From Irineochytrium annulatum (Eukaryota; Chytridiomycota; Chytridiomycetes; Chytridiales; Chytridiaceae), in contig JADGJL010000222.1 in assembly GCA_027600665.1 (NCBI GenBank), positions 3,832 to 30,627 of the forward strand: a stretch of 26,796 nt of DNA, read 5' to 3'. Numbering within the stretch: position 1 is the stretch's first letter; the number at the start of each line of letters is the position of its first letter. The translations under genes were made by a program, and so were the position numbers. The notes beneath the pieces are model-generated. The model saw only the letters and a program-made list of their open reading frames with translations. It searched no databases and was not told the DNA's origin. This document shows, piece by piece, positions 11,401 through 24,200 of this stretch.

Positions 11401-14400
11401 GAGTCAACCTGGAGAATCGCACGACCGCCAATTCCCCTTATAAACGCGCTGATGGAGCGGAAGTCGTATGTTAGACTGAATATGTACTCGTAGTTGGTGA
11501 GAGCCTCAGGGCAAAACGTGACTTTTACAGCCTCCGCATCGCCAACGGCAAGGACGCCAGAGGAAGGCTCGATAGAGACAACCGGTCTGGTCTCCTCAGC
11601 CGCGCCATCGTTGTTCTTGGCCTGTAGCTTGAATGTAAGGCTGATGTTGCCTTCGTTTTTCATTAAGAACGTTTTTGTATGTCTAACGACAGACTCGTTA
11701 GAGCGAGTTTGTCGTATTCGATAAGAAAAAAATTACCTGCTATTAACAGAGCATACTCCAAAATCAAGCTCTTGCAAAATTGTTAGGGGCTCTAATGTCA
11801 ATTTGGGAACTCCAACGGATCCTTTCAGCTGAATCATAAAGTAGTCTCCCCTGCTGTCGGATGATCGAATAAACACTTTCACGTCTAGATATTCAACCAC
11901 TTGCGGAGTGTAAATGATATTGAGATCACGAATGCAATGTGCTGGAAGAAAGACCTCTCCATGGTTCCCTCCCTCAAGTCGGATTGCGGGATGATGGCAT
12001 GTGAACATAATGCGGGCTTCTGCTGCCCCTCGATTTTCTACAGTGATTGGTTTCATGTTGGGGCTACCGTACAGAGCTGTCCCAAAGTCGACTGTCCTCG
12101 TAACGACCACTAATTCGGGGTAGCTGCCCATGCCGTGCAAACTTATGACAAGCGGATCCAATCGATAGCTTTCCGCGCTCTGCAAATGCTTTAATAGAGT
12201 CCTTTCGTAGCAGTAGATTACCTGTGGCAGGATCCGCAAGTACGAGGTCATTTCCCCAACAGCCTTCGGGGCAAAGCGAACCGCAAGCTCTACACTGGCG
12301 TCCCCTTCAAGGAGACCTTGCTCAGGGTCGGCCGCAAATTGAGAGTTGCCACATTCAACAAAATACCGCGTTTGAAGAATTCCCTTATTCTGAAGTTTTA
12401 TACGGAACTCTCGCTGGGTGCCGACACGCAGTATACCGAAGTCGAGTCCACTTTTATCGGGTACAAGGCGGCTACTGGCTCCGATGCCATGAATAGTTAT
12501 TGTAGATTCCGCGAAATCCTCCGTTGTCAGAACCAGATATGAAAAGATCTCATACTGCGGTATGCTCGGGCTGAATACAACATCGATAGTTTGAGTACAG
12601 CCCGGGTGTAACTTTCCGGAGTTTGGAAATATCTGGACGACCGATGTCATCGCAGCTTCGTTATTTGGAAGAGGAGCGGGCTCAAACTTCTTGATAGCGA
12701 CGAAGCTTGTCCGCATGATCTTTAATGTCCAAGCTAACGGCAAGGACGCAGTATTGCTGAACTTGATCTCCCCTCTCTATAATCTTAGTTCACGTTAATT
12801 ACTCGCTGTTCTTACATGCCGGCTATGGACTGCCTTAATTCCGAACTCAAGCTTTCGTTCCCAAACTTGAAGTGCGGGTTGAACGTTGGCCCGGGCCCAA
12901 AACTGAAACATCTCCCCTTCACCAAAACCCCGCTCTGTATCAAAACGAACGGAGCTGAGGTATTCCCCCTTGACAGCCTTAGCCGATATAACCAACAATA
13001 GAACCCACCTTTTCGAAACCACCGAAACTAAGCAACAGGCGTAGCATTTGGTTGGGAGGGAGGCGGAGAGGGAAATTTTTGTGTAGGTTCGCGACAATCG
13101 GCCCCGCGTTATATGAGAGCGACTTGACCCTCCTCCGCTTGTTAGTGGCCATTGTCGGGCCGTTAGCATGAAGCTTCGCTAGATCCACGGAAGAGGGATT
13201 TAGCAGCACAACCGCGCCGTTGGGCTTTTCGTCCCGGTTTTTTGTATCGAATTCATCCCAGTCGACCTCAGGTGCATCCCAGTAACCTTCACTGTCCTCT
13301 GTTTTCAATAAAGAGCCCATTTGAGCGTCATTTTCATCCGCGAACTTCCAGCTCAAATGATTGTCATCACCAACAACAATATTTTTCACGGTCAGTTCAA
13401 ATGTGCCGACATTTTGCAATATAAAGAGCTTATACTTCGGGTTCACTGTTCCAACCATTCCGAAGTCGATCACGTTACTCGGTGATTTTGGTAGCATTTG
13501 AACGGCAGCGGATTCTAGCTTGATAGGTTCGGCAAGATTTGCCGTCAATGCAGACGTTCCAGAGTTTGCCAACATTGTAACCACACGTGTTTGTTTTCCG
13601 CAAGTGACAGACAGAAAGTCGCAGTATGATCTCGGCAACATGGATTGAAACCTGACCTGGACATCAGTTTTAACGCCTTTAGGAACAAGCAACCAGGGCG
13701 TAGGAACGCCAAAGGGAGCTTCCGCGAATATGATAACGTGTGCGTCCAAGTTCTGGTCGTTTGTAAGACATATCTGCCTCTGCTGAACGTCCCCTGTGAT
13801 AACGTCGCCAAAATGGATAACTTCACAATCCACGTCAACGTCAGCCAAACCAACAAGGCATGAGAAATCAACGGGTGCCAACGGACGTTTCACTCTGGTC
13901 TTTTGATATTCATTGTTCGATATATGCAAGACTGGATCAATGTAGTCCATCAATAGCCGCGAACGGAATTCGCCACTGCTAGTGGCCTGAAACATAACAT
14001 CAATGGTACCATATTCGTAAGGTTTCAGGCTGACACGGGTTGAACCGAGCCCGAACGGACACCAATCAGGGAGCGGCGTTTGCGTGTTCTGAAGGTTGTT
14101 CTCAAACAGATTGTTTGTACGAAGAGTAATCCGGCCTTCCCAAATAACCTCAAAAGGAGCCTTGTTATGTATGTAAATCCTTCGGGTGTATTTTTCCATG
14201 ACTCTTAACGGAGGGAACGATATGCTTCCGGTATCCTTCCGGATCTCGACCCCCAAGAGGTCGGAGATGGTCCCGAATAGACTAGACGATACCATCCCCA
14301 TTTTCTGATGTTGATCAAAAACAGTGATTTGGCCGAGCGAGACAAAATCTCCCGTGTCTACGGCAGCATGAGCAGAGTATGCAGCCGAGTCTACATGTAT

Positions 14401-17400
14401 GGGAATTTCCAGGCTAGCTAGGGCCTCGAGTTCTCCATCAAGGGGTATCGTAGTGTAAAACGGAAACGACAAGGCGATATGATACTTTTGCATCTTGACA
14501 GTCAAGTTTGACAAGGTAACGAATTCGTACGTTCCAGCGGGGCTGTCCTTTAGACTAGATCCGAAGCATATTTGCGGATTTGGCTCCAGTTCAAAAACCT
14601 CTGACGACTTCAACGGTCCTGCGTCTAACGCCTTCGCCTCCGGGGTCTTCTTCAACAGTAATCCGGTGGTGGGTTCGGACCGAGGTCGCTTCAGAAAGCG
14701 ACGAATCATCTCCAAAGGATTCTCTCGACTCAAATACACCTCGTTTATAGCAATTGCGGAAAGATAGTGCGTTGATATAGTCCACTTTCGTGGCTTTAGC
14801 ATCTGTGTTGTCAAGGGAACACGGAATGTTCCCCAAGTGCTACTCTTGAAAATTATCTCAAGTACAGCCGTTAATCGCGGGCCTATCGTCACAAGCACTC
14901 CGGTAGAATCAGGCCCTTCAAACGGCTTCATCTCAATAATAAGACTGCTACGCTCCAAGGTTTTCCGATTTGAGTATTCTGGATCGAGAATATGGAACGC
15001 AAACGGGGACATCGGAGGAAGGGACACAAGACACTGAGACGTGGCGCCTGATAAATTAGTGATGGGGAAATGAACAGAGCACGGGAATGAGGTGAGAGTT
15101 GTAGGGAAAAGTATCTCCTCCATAATTGGGACGCATATAGCTGGACCCGAAAAGGCGTGCAGATCTACCGCGGGTAGAATGCTATTAGGGGCGTAGATAT
15201 GCAATTCCTCTTGGCGCTCGCCGGTGAGTTCAGAGTGAAAACGCACGTCGACCTTTTTCCGTTCTCTCGGCTGAATGACCAAAGGCTCTCCGTTGTTAAA
15301 TGTTACTTCCTTAGTAGTGGCGTCGTGTCCGAGGTACAAAACATGACTGTCGTCCTTGTTTTCCAGGAACACACGCCTCTCAATCGGATCATAAAAGATA
15401 TCCGTTGGTCCAAAATCAATCTTCGTATCCAAAACTTTTACAGAGTGGCCTCCAAAGCCTTCAAGTGTAACTTTGTACACTTCTCCGCCAAGCCCCACAA
15501 TAATTAGCTTGTCAACGGCTGGACCGTGACTGGTGGGCATGAACTTAATTTGGAATGATCGCCGTTCCTTTGATATCAACAGAATTTGTGCCTGGCTCAC
15601 GGAAAATGAAGCAGACGTCGACGATGGGGCAATAATCATGACGCATGGGCATTCGATAGGCAACAAATTCTGAATCATGAACACCGCTTTCTTAAATTCG
15701 CCCGGAGGGCATATTCCAAACTGAATCCTTTCAGGGAAACACCGAATTGCTGGAGTATTATACGCTTTCAATACAAGTCTATTGGGTAATTAGATCGGTT
15801 TAAGTCAACACAACGCGCGACGTACCTTTCCAAAGGCCAACCGTCAGCTGTCCGTACGCGGAGGAAGCCATGAACCTCAGGGGTTTTGCGAATGTGAAAA
15901 GGCTGGGGGTTAAAAGTAACAGTGATCATCCTTGACTCTCCTCGGGGCAAGGTTCCGTATGACGGGATAACCGTGAAGAACTGGGCAGGGCTGACTTGAA
16001 TTGAGTATTGAACATCCAACGAGGCTGTTTTATTCTGCAAGTAGATACTGCGAGCAAATGGGTAGCGATTGAATGCCACCAAAGGCGGGTTCATGTTGAA
16101 AGATAATATCGTGGGATCAGGAACAACAAAGCTTTCCTCCGCAACCGTGACGGCAGTGGCATCCCCGATAGAGAGGTCTTCTTCAAAAGCTATTGTATAG
16201 GTTAGCGGCAATATGAGACTTCATAGACTACCTTTCTGCGGATGGCGTCGGTACGGCTTCGTTTTAAAGAAGTCCGCCCTGACAGCCACTTGTCCAGATG
16301 TTTCATATGGGCGCCTTCGGCCCACTTTTTGAAGACTGTTAAATTTGTCTGCAGAACTCTCCGCTTTGCTGTCAGGCAGCGAATCTGGCTTCTCTCGTTG
16401 ACTGAGCCATTGGAGTCGTCTCATTCCGTATCCATCTGGCAGCTTCGTCGCCACCTCCTCCATCTCCCCCAGTTTTACAATCTTCTCGTCTGATAACTTC
16501 GGATACCAAATCCGGAAGAAGTTGAACACTTCAGTGCGCAAAGCCGTTACGCCATGCTTCTTCAAATCCGGCGTGTGTGGAGCCACGCTCCGTTCAGGTG
16601 CTTCCGAAGGATCCGTGTTCTTAAACGCATCCTTATAAGTGGTCGCTATTTCCGCAATAGGCCGCCGGTAGAACCATTCCACTCTCAAGCGATTTCGATT
16701 ATCAAATTGAAAGTGGTTGTTGATTGCGTGAACCACCGCAGCTTGCAGCAAAGGGTGTACTGTGGGTCGCAGCAAGTATGTGAACAAGGAGTCGATGTGG
16801 TGCATAAAGGCAGCGGTCTTGCTCTCCGGACACCGAAAGCACTCTGCGATCGCATATATAACGGAGACGCGAGGTTGGAAAACCTGCGGTAGCACGTACT
16901 CGGATGCTTCAAACAGATGGTGATTATCCGCCATGGACTCGCGTAGTTGCTCGTTGAAAACCAGGTTAAAATGCGCGAGGATGGAGTCAAAAGCAAGCTT
17001 TCTGATCTTGGTAGGGAAGCCTTCTCGCTCCGTTAGCAGCATAGACTTTCCCAGCACAGTAAGTGCAAGATTACGAACCCTCCATTCCTTTCAGCTTGTT
17101 AGAACTCGACTGTAGCAGTTTTGGTACTAACTGATTCCGAGTTCACCATGTCGGTGAGCAGAAACACAAGCTGGTTTTGCAAGGCAGCAGACGCGAGAGA
17201 TCTCACGATAGACTTTGAGGCCATCATCACGCAGTTCAATGCAAAATATCTGTTTGCTGGCTCATGGTCCGTCAGCAGGCGCATGACAACATTCCAATGA
17301 TTCTCGTAGCTGACGCATTTGCTGAAGTTCTACAGCAGCGTTAGAAAGCTGGCTCCAGCGCAGCTGACTATACGTAGTCGTAGGCGAGCACTGTGGCGCC

Positions 17401-17439
17401 TTCATGCGCCTTGTGGAAAGCACTTGTTGCGGTGCTCAT
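5479..17439 (-). CDS. Giant ASH-domain array protein, probable axonemal scaffold (HYDIN/CFAP47/DLEC1-like class)
   Basis: Exons (minus): 17439-17374, 17329-17132, 17087-16232, 16189-15826, 15778-13009, 12968-12816, 12776-11737, 11682-7619, 7575-7315, 7268-7201, 7095-5857, 5793-5479; 3797 aa. Residues 1-370 are helical, Leu/Ala-rich and armadillo/HEAT-like. From about residue 390 to 3260 there are about 20 modules with the ASH/MSP signature: (I/L/V)DFG, 8-12 residues, a beta strand, then N.G or similar (examples LDFGVCSVNSR, IDFGICRLMR, FDFGHCMIGK, IDFGVCAVSH). Such arrays typify ciliary proteins HYDIN, CFAP47, CFAP65, CFAP74 and DLEC1. Residues 3281-3700 are disordered with DPRxIPLP repeats; the C-terminus is basic (KKAGQEKKRR). 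The start ATG at 17439 is chosen because exons 1-3 join in phase with good introns. Joins at 13008-12969 and 7618-7576 have a second in-frame acceptor. I am sure of the ASH class, not of the named orthologue; the armadillo-like N-terminus does not match a family I can name. Confidence 0.82.
5962..6021 (-). repeat. Tandem 10-residue KSVSGS(D/E)AG(S/K) repeat
   Basis: Inside exon 11 of the giant ASH gene two back-to-back ten-residue units, KSVSGSDAGS and KSVSGSEAGK, are followed by a decayed third copy (SQVSGE). The encoding 30-nt units are near-identical, so this is a recent tandem duplication within a disordered, serine-rich linker. Confidence 0.75.
6229..6669 (-). repeat. Five-copy DPRxIPLP motif array in the C-terminal linker of the giant ASH protein
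   Basis: Five copies of an eight-residue motif: DPRNIPLP, DPRNIPLP, DPRLIPLP, DPCRIPLP, DPRMIPLP, starting at about residues 3423, 3454, 3483, 3517 and 3562 of the model. The gaps of 21-37 residues are serine-rich and variable. Copies 1 and 2 extend to IPLPASRS and share nearly identical DNA; copies 3 and 4 extend to IPLP(I/M)SLPMSP. The pattern of a fixed core in a drifting linker suggests a repeated binding motif made by duplication. The function is unknown to me. Confidence 0.85.
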
Positions 17440-17654
17440 CGGGAGCCCTTGGTAAGTCACAACTCGTCAATGCTAAGATGTACGCTGGCACTGGGAGTAA
17501 TTGAGCCGGGCTGAGCGGTCGGCGTCTGCGTCGATGCTTCTGCGACTGACGCGGGCGACGGAGTGCACACGCCCAGTCTCAAAGCTGGGCGGTCAAAGGG
17601 CGGCGGAGTTCAAGCAGCTTTCAAGCCACCGCCGCTGTACCTGCACACTCCACC
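17440..17654. promoter_or_regulatory. Bidirectional promoter between giant ASH gene and ZMYND10
   Basis: 215 bp separate the two divergent ATGs. The stretch is GC-rich, with two GGGCGG-type boxes close together around 17588-17606, nearer to ZMYND10. A weak RFX/X-box-like half-palindrome (GGTAAGTCACAAC, about 17460-17472) is present; it departs from the GTTGCC...GGCAAC consensus, so I do not claim an RFX site. The ZMYND10 ATG sits in a strong eukaryotic context (CCACCATGG). Confidence 0.5.
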
Positions 17655-19374
<1,720 letters not shown>

Positions 19375-19378
<4 letters not shown>

Positions 19379-19868
19379 ATGTCATCGTAGAAATACAGGC
19401 CCTTCGCCTCCAACGCTTTTGTAAAGTCCTTGTTCTCTTTCTCCAGCAACGCCCTCATCTCCCTCTTTCGTATGATCAGCAGCTCCTGATGCGCCATGGC
19501 TACATCCTTCTCCGTATGCTCCTCAATCTTCTTGAGGTCGCTTTTGCGCGACAGGGACAAAGATGCGTTCTGCCAGGAGGAAACGAATGCCGCGACACGG
19601 TTCTTGCGCTCTGTCGCGGCGGCGATTACCTGTGTGCATAATGTAAATGAAACGGAGAGCAGGCAGAACGTACCATACGCTCCTCATCCTTAATTCTTCT
19701 CTCGAAGTCGTGGGCCTTTGGCATCTTCTGCCCCGTCTCGCTTCCGAGTCTGTCGTGTGCGCTGACCGGGTCTAACGAAGCTTGGACAGCGTGTCCACGT
19801 ATTCTGACAGGAGATGAAAGGTTGTCAAATTCCCGATGACGATCCACACTTTTTGCACCTGGAAGCAT
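19375..19868 (-). CDS. CFAP141-like small ciliary protein
   Basis: Exons (minus): 19868-19674 and 19629-19375, intron 44 nt; 149 aa from the first ATG, or 101 aa from an internal ATG at 19724. Human CFAP141 (C1orf189) is, as I recall it, 101 aa, and its C-terminal half shows the same pattern: E..A.A..(Q/E)LL(I/M).R...(M/L)..L.EKE...(F/Y)...L...G..FY. Here this is AMAHQELLIIRKREMRALLE, KENKDFTKALEAKG and LYFYDDI. The protein is charged and helical throughout. CFAP141 is a microtubule inner protein of ciliary doublets, which fits the neighbourhood. The N-terminal 48 residues have no counterpart I know, so the internal start may be the true one, or the extension is lineage-specific. The alignment is from memory over a short protein, so the assignment is moderate. 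The gene starts only 45 bp after the MGST3-like stop codon and its stop interlocks with that of ZMYND10. Confidence 0.68.
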
Positions 19869-19913
19869 AACTTTATTATTGTCTGTATCACACGATTAAG
19901 ATTGCCATCTTTA

Positions 19914-20731
19914 TCACTGATTCAAGATCATGGACACCCCGCTCTTAATGGTAAGGCCCAACAGCGTTAACAACCCAACTGCCCAGATGCCGCCCCTATT
20001 TCGGTTTTTCTTGACAAGAGATGTCAGGTGTATGTGAAATGCAAAAATGCTCATACCGGCTCTCCCGTCCAATATCCTTGCGCATATTGTAGACGTCCTA
20101 TCAGATACACGACGCCAGCGGCCGCAGCAATTCTTGGATGCTGTATTCCCCCAAATGCCAGCAGGGCGAGAAAGTGAGGGTATGTCTCTACCAAATAAGG
20201 TTAGGTCAAAACCATATAGTATAGTCGCGGCACCTAGGGTGTTCTGATGGGCGCGCTAGTGAAAGGATGCCATAAGTGTGTATCATATCGCGCAAAACCA
20301 ACCTGATAGCAATTCAGCAAATGCTTGGACGGGTCTTTCATAGCCTCTGAATGGGTCCAAAACGTTAACGATCTTCCCAATTACGCGCGCATACCTTCCG
20401 CAGTCGCGTACCTACATAAAAACGGTAAACGTTACAGACCTATCTACAGCTGCTATTTAGAAGGTGTCGTCTCACATGTTGGGGTACATCACGCCAGCCT
20501 TCTTGCGCATAGGTCCCACCTGAACACCCAGATAGGTCACGAACACCGCCGATGCTGCAGTGACCAGCATAACGTACCCTGGGAAAGACGGGACGCGGAT
20601 TAGAAGTTCGCAGTACCACGCGTAAAAACAAGCTGTACAGGAAAAGCCCAGGACAAGATAGCACAAACGTGCAACGAACGATAGTAACCAATAGCCTGCG
20701 ACATACCATAGTCGGCGGGAAGCGTGATCAT
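19914..20731 (-). CDS. MGST3-like MAPEG family membrane glutathione transferase/peroxidase
   Basis: Integral membrane enzyme of the MAPEG superfamily; MGST3 relatives conjugate or reduce lipid hydroperoxides with glutathione in the ER or mitochondrial outer membrane. Exons (minus): 20731-20707, 20578-20476, 20411-20395, 20346-20303, 20255-20234, 20187-20057, 20009-19914; 145 aa, near the usual 150. Seen: N-terminus MITLPADYGYVML, then a hydrophobic segment, RKKAGVMYPNMYA, the family signature NCYQRAHQNTLE (Arg64 to Glu71), a second hydrophobic segment with HPRIAAAAGVVY, GRLQYAQGYWTGEP, and a final hydrophobic helix. Four transmembrane helices are expected. Exons of 17 and 22 nt are unusually small, but each join restores the signature exactly. 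Intron 1 (128 nt) is the longest here; an unspliced frame through it is open but gives a foreign N-terminus. Divergent from the ZFC3H1-like gene. Confidence 0.93.
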
Positions 20732-21233
20732 TCTGGATAAGGCGAAAGTGGGGAGAGGTGGAAAGAGGACGGTGGAGGGTTCTCACAGCTCTTGGGAGTG
20801 CTTAATAATGGGACGTGAATGCGCGTCGTCTTTTTCCGGCGGAGTTTATGCGGAGGCGGAACTCGGCCCGTAGCCTGCAACTTGGCCGGTGGCAGCAAAG
20901 CAAGCACGGAACGAACAAGAACGACTGCCCTGGAGGAAGGAGTACACATATGGTCGTCGTGGCGAAATGTGATTGCCATAGGAGTATTCTGGTAAAGGAA
21001 CGTCCAAACAGCCGAACAGCACCGGATTGTCCCACCTCTCCGTCGGCGTCGCCCCGCCACGATATCATCGTCAACCAACACCTCCGGAAGATCGTGACCT
21101 CCACCTTCGCCCTGACCAGTCTCGTTCTTCACCGGCTCCTTTTGCCACGTGCAACTTCGATTTCGCAGACTTGACAGACTACTGCCCATTCATTCAAGCC
21201 GCATTTTTGACCGCCATTGCGGGGCCAAATCAA
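20732..21233. promoter_or_regulatory. Intergenic region between MGST3-like and ZFC3H1-like genes
   Basis: About 500 bp between divergent starts, expected to hold both promoters. Open frames run through on both strands (for example 20728-21189 minus, 20815-21174 plus) but are compositionally odd and match nothing I recognise. The ZFC3H1-like frame is open upstream to an ATG at 21027; that 69-residue extension lacks any family feature, so I treat it as 5' UTR. Confidence 0.4.
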
Positions 21234-24200
21234 ATGATGACCTTGGACGAGTTACGGGCCAGGGTCGCTGCGTCCAGAAAGTTGACTGCGGGGAAGGAGA
21301 AGGATAAAGTAGAAGAGAACATTGTAAAGGCCGCCACACCCGAAGCCGAAGATGGCGAGATTGTGATAAACCCACCAGACGAGTTAAGTGCAGGTGAGCC
21401 CTGACCTGACCGAAAATTCGTCCATTCACCTAAAGTATAACATGCTATTACCTCAGCATTTGTAAACGGGAAAATCGAGCAGGGCCCGCCAGCAGACTTT
21501 CGCATACCGCCGAACCATGTACCGCATGTGGTCGAAGCATTCCCTTTCTCCTCGCCTTGGCAGTCGAGCGATGATTATGTTACAGCGAACTCTACCGGCT
21601 CGCTGAAACAGGCCCGCACGGAATTTTTAGCGAGCCTGGGTCCCCAGTTCAGCCTGATTTGCGCATTGGTAGGGATTCCGATCGAGAGCCAGTTCATTCG
21701 TAAGTTAATACTGCACGGACCTTTTACTGATATACAGTCATGGCCAACAATCCGCTGCTTTTTCTCGATGTTAAGCGGCTGATTCTTCTTCTTATCGACG
21801 CTGGATTCACATTTGAGAACCTTGGCGAAGTGGGGATAGCTCCCGAGCTCATCTTGGCGTGCGCGCCAGAGGCATTAAACCAACCGATGGAGATTGTGAA
21901 GGAAGATGAGCCGGATGAAACCTCACCTATTATTGAAGATATCCCGGACTCCGGTAGTAGCCGCCAGTCTGTTGTGTATGAGGACGCTATCAACGGTGGA
22001 CCGTTGGCCGTGCCGTCAATATGCTCCACCGAAAATCTGGCGGGTGCCGTAGTGGGAGGCACGATTGACGAGGTCGACGAGGCGTCGGATGCGGTGCAGC
22101 GGGAAAATCCGTCGTGGCCGCAAGAGTTCGCGGATATTCTGCAACGCGATTTGATGAAGCCCAGTGAGGAAGACATGGCCGCGGAAAGTCGATTAGGGTC
22201 TTCAAACGTTTGCAAGGAAAACATAGCGGTTCGGGATTCGTATGGGGCAGTGTTGGTATCAAGTGACGAAATTACTACCCACCTGGAATGCGAGCCAAAT
22301 GTAAAACTGAATGGCACGCGAGAGGACGCTGTCGTAGTTAATTCGACAGCGGCCGTTGTGTCGATTCTAGATGGGGACGCGTCGGCGGACGCTATTGAAG
22401 TCAGGAGTCAAGATTCCGACATGGAGATCGACTCGGACGATTCGATAATGAAGATTGTTGAGAAGGATGCTCGGTCCTTGAAGGTGCCTAATATGATAGT
22501 TGAGAAGGTGGCTCCGTCAACCTACGTGGTGCCGTTGTCTTTGTTAAATAAACCATCGCAGGCAGGGAGACCAGGGAGACCCGTCGCCGCTGAATTGAAC
22601 TCTTGGTCAGCTGTCAAGAAGTTTATTCCGGACTCCATTAAGCCTCTGGTTATTATCTTGAGCGATGATGAGGAAGCAAGCACGGCCACTGCGATTGCAA
22701 GGCAGAAAGAAAGGTCGCCAAGCACTACATTTCAGCTAGCAGCAGAGCCTCCGAAAAGCGTGAAGCGCATCGAAGAAGATATTCGCCGGTTGTCAATGAT
22801 GATAGCAAAAAAGGAAAAGCTGAAGGAGGAGAATATCGCGAGCCCCGTACTTTCCACATTCAGGATGATGAGTAATTCCTCGGCAATCGGGAGTCAAGAT
22901 GTCAATGCATCTGTAGCCTCGAAGGATGCTGCAGCTAATAGTAAGAGTGCGGATGAGGGTAAAGTTGCACGCAGTGCGGAGTTCCGCCCTTCAGTAAATG
23001 GGAACATCACTTTGATGGGATTGGCTGACTCGGAGACGAAGGCGAAGCTCGAATCAGAAATTAGGGCGGACGAGGATCTGCATGCTTCCGCTATGAAGGA
23101 CGTCAAAACGAAGGAGGAGTCTGTTCGGGTCCTTCAGGGGAATGTGGCCACAAAGGAATCGGAGCTCTCGCTTGCCCGTGCAGAGTTGGAGCGGATGAAA
23201 TCGGAATTCGAGGCGTTGCGGTTGAAAATAGAAGAGACTGAGGCGCGCATCGATAGTTTGGGTCGTGAGGCTACTGAGGCGACTTCACAGATTCGCGCTT
23301 TAAAAAAAGCTGTGCTGATAAAGGGAACGATTGCAACGCAACTGCAGGAAGGCTTGAACGCGAAGCGAAAGCACCTTTTGGATCTGTCGAAGATGGCGTT
23401 TGCTCCCACCAATTCTGTGAAGCGAAAGCACCCTCCAAAATCGCAGATGGCGCCTAAGCGCCAGAAAGTTGCGGAGTCTCTGTTGCCCAAATTACCTGCT
23501 CCAAGTCCGAGTGATTTCATCCAACTTGACGCTTTTTTGGCGGACGATCCAGTAACTTCGCGGGTGGAAGAAGCCGGCTCGACGGAGTCGAACGATTTAA
23601 AAGTTACCGATGATGCGATAGAAAGGAAGATCGCCGCAATTGATTGGGATGAGGCTGTTACTTTGCATCCGTTATTCAAGATCGGAAGTGCCATTCAGAA
23701 GACAGACGACATTTGTTCGATTGGTGATTTTTATAAATATCAATTGAATTGTTGGGGCAGTTCGGATGATATCTTTGACGTAGACTCCTCGACCAAAAGC
23801 ACGGCTCATTTATCTCCCGGCAAAGCCCCACCAACCTCCTTTCGGCCATATAAGAGCGCGTTATCAACGTTTCGGTCATACCGCTTCAACGAAGATTTTT
23901 CCCGAAGCGTTCCCTCCGGGTTGCGATCAAAGAGTTACAGTCACAAGATAGATCCCTTAAGGCAGCTTTGCCAGTTCGAAATGCAAGGCGGAAGTTGTAA
24001 GGATCCGACATGCAGATCGCAACATCTTCGGGATATTGGCATGACAGGTTGGAATGGGTGAAATTGTGGATTTTACTTACATGGGTTTGTAGATTCTGAA
24101 ATTGTCGTCGATCTTTTTTCGCAAGTAGAGGCAGCTGCGTCTACGAAAGCTGAAGATCTGAATTCTGTTAAGGAGCAACTCAAGCGAGGAAGAGCAGAAG

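Noticed and set aside
12224..12542. Plus-strand frames inside the giant gene (for example 12224-12496, 10132-10431, 11152-11493)
   Set aside because: They are shadows of the conserved minus-strand ASH coding sequence.
16221..17057. A start at 17057 for the N-terminal part of the giant gene
   Set aside because: The codon there is GTG, and the frame continues upstream through two well-formed introns to an ATG at 17439.
17460..17472. An RFX X-box in the ASH/ZMYND10 promoter
   Set aside because: Only a loose half-palindrome; too many mismatches to the consensus to claim a site.
20472..20786. A single 104-codon minus frame running through exon 2 of the MGST3-like gene
   Set aside because: Its N-terminal part is the unspliced 128-nt intron and UTR; splicing 20706-20579 gives MITLPADYGYVML, which matches the family.
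20728..21189. Open frames of 100-153 codons on both strands upstream of the ZFC3H1-like gene
   Set aside because: Divergent promoter region, conflicting frames, no domain content.
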